Source: Scatophagus argus (Eukaryota > Chordata > Actinopteri > Scatophagidae). From it: a DNA stretch of 64,000 nucleotides. How positions within the stretch are numbered: position 1 is the first letter of the stretch; each line of letters opens with the position of its first letter. This document shows, piece by piece, positions 34,901 through 47,893 of this stretch. Location of the stretch: contig NC_058514.1 in assembly GCF_020382885.2 (NCBI RefSeq), positions 14,432,249 through 14,496,248 of the forward strand. Direction: 5' to 3'. The notes under the pieces were generated by a model. It was not told the DNA's origin. It made no database searches and saw only the letters and a list, made by a program, of their open reading frames with translations. Made by a program: the position numbers and the translations under genes.

Positions 34901-37900
34901 TACTAACGACAGAAGTTTTTTGTTGCTCTAATAATGGGATAAGATCATCACTCTAATACCCCATGTGTAAAAATTTAAGTGTAGGTTTGATCTTAGGAGC
35001 AGCTGCCGACAAATTAACATGACAGCTAAACAATCGGTCCTTTCACCCTGACAGCCACAGGAGTGAATACAAGCCTGGTTTCCATAGCGATCCTACCTCC
35101 TCATGCACACACGCAGCTTTTCATTAAGAGGCTGCGTGTGTTGACTCATGACAAAGAGGGAGTAGTTAACAAAGGTAAAAGCCTGGCGACGGGCTTTGAT
35201 GTTCATTAAGTGGTTACTGTGTGTTGGTATTGTTGTGGCTTGTTGCTTGTGATGACCCGAGGCGATATTATAACACACAACAGCCGTCATCATGACGGCA
35301 AACACCTCCAGCTGAAATGGTGCCATTAACACATCGACTGTACATTTGAGCCTTTGTAATCTCATAGTTTATGATCCTATTATTACAATATTATTTTTTT
35401 CTGAAGAATGAGAAACGATATGAAGGGTTGGAGGGCTGATACTCATAATGCAGACACGATATTGCAAGACTTTTGTGTGCAGATTTGAGATGTTTATTTT
35501 CTGGATTGAAGGGTTTTATTTTTCTTTGCGCTAGCGGTCTCATCATTTTGATGTCACGCATGTTTGTCTGTTCCTCGTAGCTGGTGGCAACAGGAAAGAC
35601 AAATCTCTGCGCATCATGAGCCAGAAGTTTGTCATGCTGTTCCTGGTGTCCAAAACCCAGACTGTCACTCTGGACGCAGCAGCGAAAATACTCATCGAGG
35701 AGAGTCAGGACTCGTCAAGCCACAGCAAGTATAAAAGTAAGAAAGGGCCAAAGAATTTCTCCTGTGTGACAAATCCTGTTTCTTCTTCTTTTTCTAAATC
35801 AAAATCATTCCTGTGTCTGCAGCTAAGGTGCGGCGACTGTACGACATTGCCAACGTGCTGACCAGCCTGGGCCTCATAAAGAAGGTCCATGTCCGTGAGG
35901 AGAGAGGCAGGAAGCCGGCCTTCAAGTGGCTTGGCCCTGTTGAATTCAACCACTCTATAAATGCTGGTAAGAGACGCTCCTGATGCCTTTCAGATGCCTC
36001 TGGTGACAGTGATTAAGATGCATCAGTGTCATCCATTTTGCCCTTTGGATAAAAGAAGTCATGATTGCTGTCCTGCAGGAGATACTGTGAGCGTTGCAGC
36101 CGTCTCTCTTCCCGGGGCCACACAGCCAATGACAAACCAGGACCTCAGAAAAGCCAAGATGGCACGACACGCCTCTTTCAACATCACGCCCACTTCTGTG
36201 GGCGTCAAGCGGCAGGTTAGCTCTGCACCCAGCAGCCCACGACGAGAACCTCCAGGTAAGAGGACGCTCAGAATTTCATTCAGTCGGTCAGACAGTTTTT
36301 TACAGTAGGACGTTTTTATATTCCTGTCTGACAGATTTTCTTCCCTCACACTGCAGGTCTGCCAAACCAGCCTGTGGATTATTCCAAAAGGACACGAAAC
36401 AATACAGTGTGTCGACTGCAGTTTGGAAACAGCACTGAGTGAGTCAACACTAACACACAGAGACAACCTGTCTGCAAACACCCTTGTATTTCTTGGTTTA
36501 CATTTATCTGTAATCGTCTACCACAGATTTACCGCCAACTTACTGCACACAGTAGCTCTTTTTACTAACCGTTGCTAGAACAGTGTATCAGCATTACTGA
36601 AGAGAACTGGCTGCCCATGACAAGGTTACAGAGTCCACTAGCTGCTTGCAGATATACTAGACAAACCGCTCCCCTAAAAATTAACCCTGCTTTCAGTCTA
36701 AAGCGAAACAATTACATCCAAATGGATAATTAAAAGCTACTGACAGCATCTTAGTTATGAGATGCCAAGGCTCTCCACGTCCCAAAGGGGTTTTAATCTC
36801 AGTCTGTCAGTCAGAATATTTCACACTCACTGCCAGTGTTTGCACTGGCTCATATGTTCAGCTTAAGGCTACATGTAACCTGAGCCGACTGCTGCGGATG
36901 TGGACAGTTTGTGTCTCCTGTGATTGTATGCATTGGCTCCATAGTTACGGTACACAGTCCTTTGTGTTATTTCTATGGTTAGGCCTGCTGGTGGCCAAAC
37001 CACAGCTGCCTCATGACTGTGGCTGTTAAGTGTTTTGGAGGGATAGAGATGATAGGACATAGAAGTCTGTGTTGAAAGTGGATATTTTAGACATCAGTTT
37101 GGGTAAAAAATGCAGCAGAAGCAGCGGTAGCCCACAGGATAAGAGTTGGAGGTTCATAACTGGGAGGTGGCCATCAGGGAGCGAGATCAGAGAGACATGT
37201 AGCCCTGTTTCTACCACTGGACAGAACTTTTCCAGGGAATCAGGAACTTGTTTCAGCTGGTGGAAGCCAGGAGGAAGTTAGTTCCTCTGCCAAAGTTCCT
37301 GTTGCCTAAAAAGTCCCTAAAGTTCACAATCAAACGTTTGGCGTTTGCAGATTTTTTTACAGATATATTTTATGCACAGCTTCATTCACACAACGAGCTT
37401 GTTCAGACCTGGTATCAACATCCCTCCTGGACAGCTCTAAGTACAGGTCTGAATGCACCCAAGACACGGAGGTGGTCTGGGCCACGTAACACCACGCTCT
37501 CTTAGAAGTTGTCTGAGACGGCCTACTCAAATAATGTCCTCTGTGAAACAACAAGAAGCAATGACAAAGGCATAGTAGATCACAAGCTGTGTGATTTCCA
37601 TCGGATTCACTCTTCATTCATTCAAATGACATGTTTGGGCTGTATTAACTGCTGTGATAAGAAACTGACTTCGCCATGATGGTAACCTCAACAGCCCTTA
37701 AAAATCGTGCAAATTTGAGCTGCTTAGCGAGGAACTTTGCATTGAGGGCAGATTCTAAATCATTGCTTTCTTGTATATTTGGCATTAAATGCAACACAAG
37801 AAGTTCTTTCCTTGATAAAAGTTAGTTTGTGGCAGCATTATCACATCGAAAAAATGTATCCTGATCTGGAGGCTACGCTACCGGCCTGCAGGACCGAATC

Positions 37901-40414
37901 GGGTCCAAGCTGAGAATTAAAGCTTTAATTCTAAACCACTAACGATTTGTTGCTACTCTCTGGTGCCCCTGCAGTGACCGCCCTGGCTCAGCACTGCAGA
38001 CCCCCACCTGCAGCAGCAGCCTGCTGCCTTCTCCCACCACCCACCCCACCCTGCTGGCACCTTCCCTCCACTCACAGCACCTCCTCACACCTTCATCCTC
38101 TTCCCATTGCTTGGCCTACCTGCCCAGCCTGTCCCAGCCTTCGGTGGTCATGCTGTACAGGGCGCTGGACAAGCCTGATGAGACAGCTGAAGGTCAGAGA
38201 TCACCCAGGTTGGAGTCTGAGGAGGGGAGGAAGAGGAAGATGGAAGAAAGAGAAGATGAGGGGACTGTGGTGAAAAAGAAGGGAACATCTGGATTGGAGG
38301 AATGTGACAAGGTGAGGTGGTGTCTGATGCTGTAAAATAAATGGAATTAGTGCATAATGTTCATTGATGCTGTCACTTTGTTTAAGACTGACTGGGAACA
38401 ACCTAATTCTTTTTGCTTCAGTGCAGTGATTATATGATGGCTTTTTTTAATCTGTGGCGTCGCTTCCACAGTCGCAAGATCCTGTTAGTAATTCTGGATA
38501 GCGGACCGTTAAATTGAAAATATGAAATATTACACGCTGGCTGATGACGATATCTCATCCCTGGTGTAATTAAAAGACTTATCACATTAGTGATGTATAT
38601 GATAATTTGATCATTGGAAATCCTGAGCAATTAGTCAGGCCATACAGTCCCTGTGATTTGAAAAGTCTCATTTTTCATAAGATAGTCTAGAGAAGCGAGC
38701 GCTGCACTTTTACATTAGGAAAATTACTTTACAGAAGTTAAGTCTAATGATTCATTGGCGGTTTTATTCGCTGAGCCACGAATTACTAGATCTTATGATG
38801 TAAAATGTTCCATGGCATCGTGCTCACATGGATACAACAATGAATGTTTTTTTTTTCTCCCCTGAATTTTACTTGTCTGCCACGAGGTTTATTTATTTCC
38901 ACTGCTTGTTTGTCCTTCCAGATGAGAGCTGAGGCTCACAGGGAAGCGGCAGGATGTTCACAGACAGGAAACAGCAGGACTTCGCCCAGTTGCCCATCTG
39001 GCCTCCCCAGAGAGCAGACGTTCGCTGAGAGTCCAGGTGGCAGCAGCAGCGAGCCCAGCCAGCCATCACACTACCTCTACGTACCCAACAATGCAGGTGT
39101 GTACACAACATAGGCAGGGATGTGCCTGAATCTTCGGCTTTTTGTGCAGCCTCATTTAGCTGCGTAGAGTTAGTATGTAGAAACATGACTTTGATTAGGG
39201 ATAGTAGGGGACAGGCTGGATTTAACGGGTATTTCATATCCAATAATTGGTGGATCCCTCATATTACTACATATGTGACTTCAGTGCATTTTGATGCAAA
39301 GTAAACAAGGTAATTTAAATAAAGAATAATGAGACACCTGTTCATGAAGTCACCCGTCTCAACCCAGATCATCTCAGGTCCAGGTCATGACCTAACAAGT
39401 TCCTGATCCATCTTCTCCAGGTCTGAATAGCCTCAACTTCCTCCTCTCTGCCGGACAGTCTCCAGCAGGCCTCGCACTTCCTCCCAGCAGTGTTCCCACC
39501 CTGGCGCTGCCTTACGTCCTGCTGCCCTCTGCGGCCCTCTCCGGTTACCCCCTGTTGGCCAGCGGACTACCACAACAAGGATCTGATGCCCACAACAAAT
39601 TGAGCTTCAGCCTGCCTGCCGTGATGTCACCTGCCCACTTTATGGTGGGGACGGTGCCGTATGGCCTGGCAGCAGCATCAGACATCAGCAAGTCACCGAT
39701 TCCATCGCCATCCACTCCAGAACACAACAGGCCGAACGGGTCAGCGGCAGGAGCGCCACATTCTCCCTCGAGACCTTGTCAGACTGTCACCATCAACACA
39801 CCAGAACCACTGGTAAGAGCTGTCTGTACTGCTGCAGCCCTACACACACACACACACAGATCTCTGCCATATTAATTTGGACATAAATTGAGCACATTCG
39901 CCTCCATAATGACGCATGACCTTTCTGCTCTCCGGCAAAATGCCACAACACAGTTTGACATGAGAACAAGTGCAGCATCTGTTTAGTGGAAGGTTTCCCC
40001 TCGTTTGGACACTTTTTGTGTGCCACAGAGCTTCAAGTTGATTAATCTCCAAGTTGTTAAATAGGGATTAATGTTCTCGCCTGAACAGCCCAGCACAGCC
40101 TGCCAGCCCTGCTCTTCAAGAACAACCTGCTGAGGTGCTGGATGGCAGATTAGGCATTAGAAACAATGTGGCCAGCCAGCGACTGTCATACCGAGGCTTA
40201 AATCAGGCATCTCTTGTAAAAGTCCTCCTGTCTCACCTTTCTCTCTTTAAATTCATAGGCACCACTAACTCCAAAGGAAACCACGGCGTCTGCCTCTAAG
40301 GCTTTCTTCCAGACCCCGGGCACACTGGGAAATGTAGTCAGTGCAATGCCAGCCGCCCGAAAAAGAGGCTCCGCGCAGAGGAGACTGGACGTCAGCCACT
40401 CTGCGAGCAGTTAG
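31934..40414 (+). CDS. e2f7: Atypical E2F transcription repressor E2F7
   Basis: Twelve coding exons: 31934-32038, 32421-32729, 34253-34412, 34575-34814, 35581-35736, 35823-35966, 36079-36255, 36357-36438, 37975-38311, 38922-39096, 39421-39812 and 40259-40414 (TAG). They total 2433 bases and 810 residues with every phase matching. Two winged-helix E2F domains are visible. DBD1 spans about 154-223 ([28 protein letters not shown]) and DBD2 about 276-362 ([42 protein letters not shown]). No DP-dimerisation or Rb-binding region is present, as expected for E2F7/8, which repress S-phase genes in the nucleus. The N-terminus ([11 protein letters not shown]), [20 protein letters not shown] and C-terminal FFQTPGTLG with SAQRRLDV favour E2F7 over E2F8. 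Human E2F7 is 911 residues; the shortening lies in the Pro/Ser-rich C-terminal half. The neighbour csrp2 supports the orthology. Confidence 0.97.
32730..34252 (+). other. e2f7: e2f7 intron (coding exon 2 to 3)
   Basis: GT-AG bounded. AT-rich with short frames only. A TTTTCGCGAT motif near 33564 is E2F-like but isolated. No repeat was recognised with confidence. Confidence 0.5.
37190..37560. repeat. Probable transposon-derived sequence in an e2f7 intron
   Basis: Within the intron 36439-37974. Phrases such as CCCTGTTTCTACCACTGGAC, AAAAAGTCCCTAAAG and CAGACCTGGTATCAACATCC resemble dispersed short fish DNA-transposon derivatives as I recall them. No terminal repeats or target duplications were confirmed. 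The rest of the intron holds nothing recognised. Confidence 0.35.
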
Positions 40415-40516
40415 ACGTGTGAGGAGACGGAGGAGGTGGCTGACATGCCGTTTGAACACAGGTGTTGATCCTAAAAGAGAAGAGTATGGTTTTAAACCAC
40501 TGGTGCTTTGTTAGTG

Positions 40517-40549
40517 TATTAATTCGTTATTCACGAATTAATAAATAAA
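40517..40549 (+). terminator. e2f7: e2f7 3'-UTR hairpin overlapping a poly(A) signal
   Basis: TATTAATTCGT (40517-40527) and ACGAATTAATA (40533-40543) form a perfect 11-bp stem with a 5-base loop. Two overlapping AATAAA hexamers (40540-40545 and 40544-40549) begin inside the right arm. This is about 105 bp after the stop codon and could mark a proximal cleavage site. A longer 3' UTR reaching further signals is also possible, as mammalian E2F7 has a long one. Confidence 0.5.
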
Positions 40550-41201
40550 ATAAGGGTTTCCTTTCAAAATGTTAATTTTAGCTTTTTTTCGGAAGGAGGG
40601 GGGTATAAACCAAACTGTGGACGTCTTATTTTGAAATGAAAGTTCTCTTATTGGTCGTTGTGTTAACAGTTCAAATGTGCCTCATGGTTCAATCATGGGA
40701 CACAAGATTGCAGAGTGAGTGAAGCAGTATTGCCAATGTGACAGTGCCCTCCTGTGGTGGGAGTTGGCCACTGCGATATTTTTTTTGTATTTCAGCCTTA
40801 ATTTTTTCCCTCCCAGATATGAATCAAGCTACCTAATTCCCCATCATTTATGTATTGTAGCCCAACTGCTATTTATATTTTAGATAATATATGTTGATTA
40901 CAGGGACTGTAATGGAACATTAACTTTCTTTCTTTTAGCACTAAGTATTTGACAAATGTATGTCTAATATTGAAGTGATTGTCTTTAGCCAGCCCCTTCA
41001 GGTTTGGTTACGTTATTAAGGTGTAATATGAAATCTGTGAGCTGCTGATTGACGTTGATGGTAGCATAAAATCCTGTCTTGGCTCATTTTAGACATCACT
41101 GTGAGGAGAATATCACTAAAGCCTTAAATGTTTACAGCCAGCCAAGTATCTCAAGGAACCTTTAGTCCATTTACTCATCAGGAAGACAAACGTTACTGGT
41201 G

Positions 41202-41202
<1 letters not shown>

Positions 41203-41247
<45 letters not shown>
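41203..41247. repeat. (GT)n microsatellite downstream of e2f7
   Basis: About 22 GT units, interrupted only at the end. It may lie in a long e2f7 3' UTR. Confidence 0.95.
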
Positions 41248-41248
<1 letters not shown>

Positions 41249-41439
41249 CGTGTTCACTGAGTATCTGCAACCATAGTGCTTAATGATTAAACGCCAAACC
41301 TTTTAGCTCCATTACTGAAAGCTAGAGGACAATTTGACAATGCTCTCAGGTACTTGAATACTTGTTACTTTACTAAAAGATGTTGAAGAGATATCAGAGT
41401 ACTGTAAAGATTTTTTTAATTATTATCCAAGAGAGCAGA

Positions 41440-41720
41440 CTGAATTTCTATGCTGTCCCACTGTTCTACGTCCATGCAGCTGGGAGACTCCCAGTTTGAC
41501 CACACTCTGCTGTTGGCTGGAGCAGATGTGGGGTTGAGTGCCTTGCTTAAAGGCACCTTGCTGAGAGGACAGAGCTTCCCAGGTTGTCCTGGGATTTGTG
41601 TCATAGTAAACCCACTGGCTTGCCTCCAGACAACCCCAATCGAGATATCGGTGCTTCTTACGGGACTCATTCAGGAGAGCTTAGCTATGTCACACCAAAG
41701 GGTGCACAGATAATCCACTC
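41440..41720 (-). repeat. Possible diverged dispersed repeat
   Basis: Holds the phrase GTTGAGTGCCTTGCTTAAAGG, close to a phrase in the fish repeat at 23395-23660 (GGTTCAGTGTCTGGCTCAAG). Open frames of 84-87 codons occur on both strands but lack conservation signs. It could equally be part of the e2f7 3' UTR. Confidence 0.3.
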
Positions 41721-41724
41721 TGAT

Positions 41725-44700
41725 CAGTGGATGCCTAGTCATTCATGTATAGTTTTATGTCAGTAACTATTTTTGTACATTGTTTGCATAGCGTCATTTA
41801 TACTTCCACGGGCAGAATGTCAAATGCTGCTTTACTGTTTTTAAAATAATGATTACCGCACTGATAGGTTTAGCGGTTTGTGTCAGCTGTGTGTTCACTG
41901 TAGCTCTGCTCTCTGTGTAGTTAAGGGCCAAACTGCTTTTCTTCTGTATGACTTTCACAGCCTTTCATTAAAAATGTATGACGCCAACCAGCTTTGTCCT
42001 GTGCTTTAATTTGAAAGAATTTTGACCTCTCTGTTTTATCTTGAGTGTGTTTTCTTTTTAAAAAAATTATGTAATATGTATTCTAATATCAATTATGTTG
42101 TTCAGTTGACAGATTTCCAGATGGCTTCAGTTTACTGATTTGCAAATGTACAGATGCTGACAATCAGAGTCCAATTCAGAAAGGCCCAGCTGATGGAAGC
42201 CAATCTGATGTGGTCAGATGACACACTTGACCATCTTTAACACAACTGCTGCACACGTTACACACTCGGTGATGTTTGTGAAGCCACACTTGATTCACTG
42301 CTCAAATGTCGGAGTGAAAACGCAGAAAGGTCATTAAAATTCAGATTGCGCGTGCGTCATACGCGTCACTGAGCTGAGGTTAGATTTATAATTCTAATGA
42401 ATGAAATTCCACTTTGGACACATCAGGTGTGAGCTCAGGGACACATCAGGCTGATTAAGCCGCGCTTAAAAAAAACACGCACACACCATCTGTCCGAGGA
42501 CGGCAACATCTAATCAGAGCTTTTATATCAGCACTAAAACCGAACAGGGGGAGCAGCCAATAGATGCGTTTGGCCCCTGAGAGGCATTTATGACACTAAA
42601 CCTCAGCAGATGGGACAATTAACTTTATATAGACTGATAGTTCAGCCAAATGTCTGCTGTGGCCAGAAACACTTCAATGCAAACACACTGTTTCAAAGGC
42701 TAAACAGAACAATTAGCTTTCAAATAGATGCCATTACTGCTAGTGGTATTACTACAAAGTATACAATTTCCACTTCTACTGCTACTGTCTGCTACTGTTC
42801 TACTACAACTATTGCACCGCTAATTATTTCAGGAACAGACCGGTTATCAGCCTGACAAACAGCAAATCTGATATTCAGCATTTTTCCAGTTATTGATATC
42901 GGTGGGATTTTTGTCCAATTACTAAATTAAATAAGTTTAAAATTAATTGTTTGTATTTTGAATGAATAATCTGATTATTTGACTCCAAACACTCATGTAA
43001 ATACCTCAAGTACCTCAAAGCTGTACTTAAATACTAAAGTTTCATCTTAAAACTAAACATTCTAAACTTTTACACTAAGATTTTTATTTTTAATGCAAAT
43101 GTATATCAGTTCTAAATATGAGTTATTGGTCTCAAGCATTACTAGTAAACAGAGTGGCTTCTGGCCCTGAAAAAACATATCGATTGACTAACTTCCAGAC
43201 GTTCATTACAACAGGATCTCATGAATATTAACACTTTACTTTGTCAAGTAACGTGTTACCATCCAGCTTCGTTATCTGGTATCGACGAGGCAGAGATCTA
43301 AACAAGTCATTTAAGGTACACTAAATATCTGCTGAAAACTGCATGTTAGACTTACTTTGCTTTTGCCCGGATGGACGCTGTTGTGTCAGAAGCTTTGTGA
43401 TCCAGTCTGGAACTGCAGTCTTTTTGGATATTTTGTTGAATAAATCCATAATGATTAATCCAACACTGAAAATCTGCAGTTAATGCAATTTATTCATTAG
43501 TCTACCTGGCTGCCCAATCTGTTCAGCACCTGTGTAAAAACTGGTCCTGTCAATCTAAGAAGGTGCCTGCAAACGTGCCCGTTCAAAATGACTCATAACA
43601 CGAGTAACTGATCCCAGAAACAATCCCACTCAGATGTTATGTGATAGGAAATGTACTGAAGTTCACATTTACTGAGACGGTATGGTTCTGGAAAGGTGCA
43701 TTTTCTGACAACAGCTATGGGAAGTGTTGCTTAAGAACAACATTAGGAAATTTACAATTCAATTTAGGAAGAAGTTAACTAAAAAGAACTTTTTTTTTTT
43801 GTTAAAAAAAGGTTTTTATAAAATGCATCTCAGACGTTAACATTAAACATGTTATAAAACAACAGGAGCTTAACTTTAATATGAAGAGGTATATGAGAGC
43901 GACAGAGAACTCTGTAACCGAGGATTATTTTGTGATTTCATATCATTTCATTTACTTTTCATATACTGAATGAATTATTTAGAATGAACAATTAGCTATG
44001 TATAGTATGTAGTGTATATCAGATCAGACGATATACAGAAAAGAAATACATTTGCTGCCATTTAACTTTTCCATCTTATAATTCTAATCTTAGAATTATA
44101 CCATCATTCTGAGGCACATTTGGGCATGTGCAGAACGGATCAGGCAGGCCTGACGAGCCTGACTGTTAGCCGTCCACTGGCAGTCCCATCATCCATGGCT
44201 TGATGCTGTGCTGCTGACTGAGAGCCTTCATTAAGCTATATGATGTCCCCCGGTCCTGGACTTGTAATGAGAGGCAATAAACTTGAGCGTCTGTGCTTTC
44301 ATTAACCGAGATGAAACATCACCATCTTAAATTTTATAATGCCTAGAGTCATACTTATATAACTAAAATAACTTGCCTGGCACTGCTACTGCCAACACGT
44401 TATCAGTACCACCCAGTACCGTGGTCTTCAGGTCAATAGATATAACAGTACAGTACCTGAGGATAACATTTAGTAAGTCATTTCCTATATTTCATTACTC
44501 CTCAGTTATACCCAGGCCAAATTTGGTCAGAAAGTGTGAATACTTGGTTAGAAGCCTGTTCAGATAATTTACTTATATAAAACCATTGTTTCAACAGTGT
44601 TTTAGATACTCTCTTTTGAAATGTAGTTAAGCCTGTTTTCCCCACTGAATTATAGTTATTTAGATGCTTTGAAACAACATAATAGCGGCAGCAGTCAGAG

Positions 44701-45065
44701 TAGGCGGAGTGGGATGCGGGATTGGCTCTTGATATGTTCAAGGCATCAAATGACTTCAAAGTACTCGTCCAGTAAAAAGTCAAAAGTCTCTGTAAAACAG
44801 TGAATGGCTGCTGAAAACATATCTTCAGAGGGTTCCTCTGAGGGTTCCTCTTTCACGTCTGACAAGCATGTAAGTTTGTGTACCCGCTGACCTTCATAAA
44901 AACAAAAAATAACAATAACAGCAATCGCTTCTGTTGTCATTTCACAAGGCCAAGCACCTTTGTTTTCCCTCTAAATTCTCCACATTTTATCGCTGGTGCG
45001 AAACATCCATTTCCGTTCATTTAACCGTGACTCTTCTTTGGGATTTCCTCACCTCAAACCTTTGT
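41725..45065. other. Intergenic stretch between e2f7 and csrp2
   Basis: No gene recognised. ATTAAA motifs near 41967 could serve a distal e2f7 poly(A) site. Otherwise AT-rich with short frames. Confidence 0.4.
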
Positions 45066-45067
45066 GT

Positions 45068-45077
45068 CCATATAAGG
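45068..45077 (+). promoter_or_regulatory. CArG box upstream of csrp2 (distal)
   Basis: CCATATAAGG fits CC(A/T)6GG, the SRF binding motif, and lies about 2.8 kb upstream of the likely csrp2 first exon. CRP-family genes are SRF-responsive in muscle. The motif occurs by chance about four times per 64 kb, so function is inference. Confidence 0.3.
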
Positions 45078-45944
45078 GAAAAGGGAGCTGCAGCTCTGAA
45101 CTCCAATCTGCTTTGTTTTTGTTGTTGTTGTTCTTTTTTTTTTTTTTAATACTCCAGAGATTCTTTCTGAATTGCACTATTAGGCTGATCAAACCCAGAT
45201 GTGTTGCCAGGCTTGTAAAATTCTGCCTTTAACTGAAGTGAATATGACAAATGGCTGTGAATACTAACATTTCCTATAGTTTGATATCAGTCTTGATATC
45301 AGCTGGAATGGACTCGTAGCCCTGGGCCAGTCTCTGTCCTGTATAGATGTTCTTGTCTGTGAGCAAAGCTTTATTTTGTTTTATATATAGCTATATTTTA
45401 ATAATATGATGGGAATTTGAAAATTGTCTGCCTCAGAATGAGTGACCTGTCTTTTTTTCTTTTCTTTTCTTTACGTATTTATGTATCCAGAAAGTGATGG
45501 AGATGAAGCCATCAGGTCGTCCAGTGTGCAAAACTTCAGTAGTGCTTTGTGGATCTGTCATCCTTCAATAAAGGGTGAAAAAGGCTGAAATTCAAGTATT
45601 TTTCAAGGAGTACATCTGAATTCCAGCATATTCCTCACCTGGAAAACATAACAACTGAAATAAAACCCTTCCAAACTTTCAAGACTTTGTTCATAGCCCT
45701 GTTACGATGAGGCTGCCCATGAAACGCTGTAAGGTAGAGCTCCTTCTGTTCAGCCCACACAGACGGAGACCTCTGTCACACCGTCCTGTCAGCAGCACAG
45801 CTCAGGAGCTGAGAGGAGAGCAGCCGGACAAACCGCGTAACATTAAAAAATGACGTTAAGAGAAAAATGTTTTTGTATTGCTGCTGCAAGATGTATAAAG
45901 AAGAGAATGATCGTCGTTACCACCCGCACGAGCAGCACGGCTGC

Positions 45945-46075
45945 AGGGATGGCAACACTGGTTGGTCCAGCACTGACATACCTCAAGAATCGATGGATTG
46001 ATTGATTGACGTGAAACTTTCCCAGGCCAGGGCCATGTTAGCCAGCCTAATAGGAAGTACATCTATTGTGATCTT
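45945..46075 (+). repeat. Possible teleost repeat fragment
   Basis: GGATGGCAACACTGGTTGG and ATCGATGGATTGATTGATTG resemble a phrase pair common in fish dispersed repeats. The fragment is short and diverged, and no ends were defined. Confidence 0.3.
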
Positions 46076-46334
46076 GGTCTGGCGTTTATTCACTATACTT
46101 GGCCAGTCATTCTCTCTATTGTAATTGGCCTTTTAAAGTAAATATTGTAATTGAAAAATAATGAAGCTGGGGTTTGCTGGCGACGGTTTGGGGCACTATC
46201 TGTTTCCACTCCGCAGATAATATCCTAACAGTAGGAGACTTCACTGACACATGTTAGTTTAATTTAATAACCAGAATCAGTGTGTCTGTGTTTACGTTAC
46301 TAGTCTTCAATCAGGCATAATTCAAGCCTACCCT

Positions 46335-46344
46335 CCTTAAAAGG
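46335..46344 (+). promoter_or_regulatory. CArG box upstream of csrp2 (proximal)
   Basis: CCTTAAAAGG fits the SRF consensus and lies about 1.5 kb upstream of the likely csrp2 first exon. Same caution as for the copy at 45068. Confidence 0.3.
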
Positions 46345-47750
46345 GGTTATTTTTATGGTTTAACCTTTTAATTAAACGTAATAAATCATGCCATGCCTGC
46401 TCACAGCGTCGCCATGTAGCTTCACTGTGGTGAGACTTGTGGTGATGCCATGAGAAAGGTCACTTAACTAAAGGTCACAGGCTTCATACCAGGTTTTATG
46501 TTGTGTGCTGAATCCATGCTCGCTCCTTCTCTTTGCGGCTGCACACGCGGCTCTGTTTCAGGTTAAAGCCCCAAGGAATCATCGTATTTTTCCTGTGGAC
46601 CTCAGTTAAACATTTGCTCTTCGTCATTTGGATCACAGATGTCAGCCACGTCTTATTGTTTAAAGTTCTAATCACAGTGGGAGCTTTAGATGGTGCTGCG
46701 CTGAAGATTGTTGTGTCAATGCAACAGTGTAGTCTGTTATAGTTATAATGCCAACCCTAATCTTCATTCTTTATCATTTCTTTTCTATGATATAAATTTT
46801 CCCTGCTTGGAAAGCAAATATGGATAAACTTTCAATTATTACATTCTATGTCCAGCAGAGGGCAGGATAACTCGAAGGTCTGGACAGACTGATTAAGCAT
46901 TTACAGTAGTTCTTCAATAATACAAAAATACACAGAAAAGCGGTAAGTGAACCCAGGTGAGCTATTTGTCTCCACCTCACTTCCTCCAAGTTCCTTTTTT
47001 TCTGGGGAAATCCACAAGTTCTTGAGTTCTGTACACATTAGAAATTCATACACATTAAGTAAAAGAAGCCCGGCAGCCATCAGACAATGTGTTTGAAATT
47101 TGGAGCAGAGTGATAGTGGCTGGCCTGCCAAAACTTTAAAGTGCTCTTAAGACAATCCTTTTAATCCTTTTAAAAATGTCATTACATGAGTGCCTTTGGT
47201 CCAGTGTGTTTTATAACAGAGTAGGAAGTGTCCATTTTAGTACAGGAAAAGCATACTCTACCCATCATAGGTTTCTGTTACCATCATAATTACCCCACAC
47301 AGTGTAGACTAACAAACTCATCACATGTTCTTCCCATATGGATCCTAATGGGATATCAAATGCGGCTTGTCTGTGTTTAATGATCTGTCACATAGAAGTG
47401 TTTTATACCCATCAATAACATATGTTTCTATGGCAAATGGTTGTGTTTGAAATGTATTTAAGGTAAATTTCCCCCTCCCCCCATTTTTTTTATTACATTT
47501 TTACTAAATGCCTAGCCAGCCATCTTAACAAGACCTGTTTTTATAAATATTTATAAAATTCCCTCTCATGTGAGATTCTTGCATGTAAAAACTCCAAGTG
47601 AACTGTTCCATTAGATCGTTATTTTCCCAGGTGTGTGAGTGCTGCAGCGATTCATGGTCTTTCTTTTGATAATATTTATAATTTCGGACAGCACCTGAAG
47701 GTAGCAGTGTTGTGTTCACGCCCTTTCAAACCCCCCCTTCCACTGGAGCG
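46345..47750. other. csrp2 5' flank, no gene recognised
   Basis: Short frames only. A C-run and T-run lie near 47470-47490. Confidence 0.4.
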
Positions 47751-47799
47751 GTGAATATGTGGAGTATGTGGCGCTTCAGCGTCAGTGTAGTAAAGTCCG

Positions 47800-47893
47800 C
47801 TGGAGCGCCGTCTGGATACGCGCTGAACGCATTCAGCTGTAGCTCAGTCATTTCTCACATATTGACCTTATCTTACCTGCTTTTCACGTGAAG
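47800..47893 (+). other. csrp2: Likely untranslated first exon of csrp2 (start approximate)
   Basis: A donor CACGTGAAG|GTAACT follows a locally CpG-richer stretch (47750-47830) that could be the promoter. The first coding exon has its acceptor at 49954, just 11 bases before the ATG, so an upstream leader exon must exist. This is the best candidate seen, but it is not proven. Confidence 0.4.
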
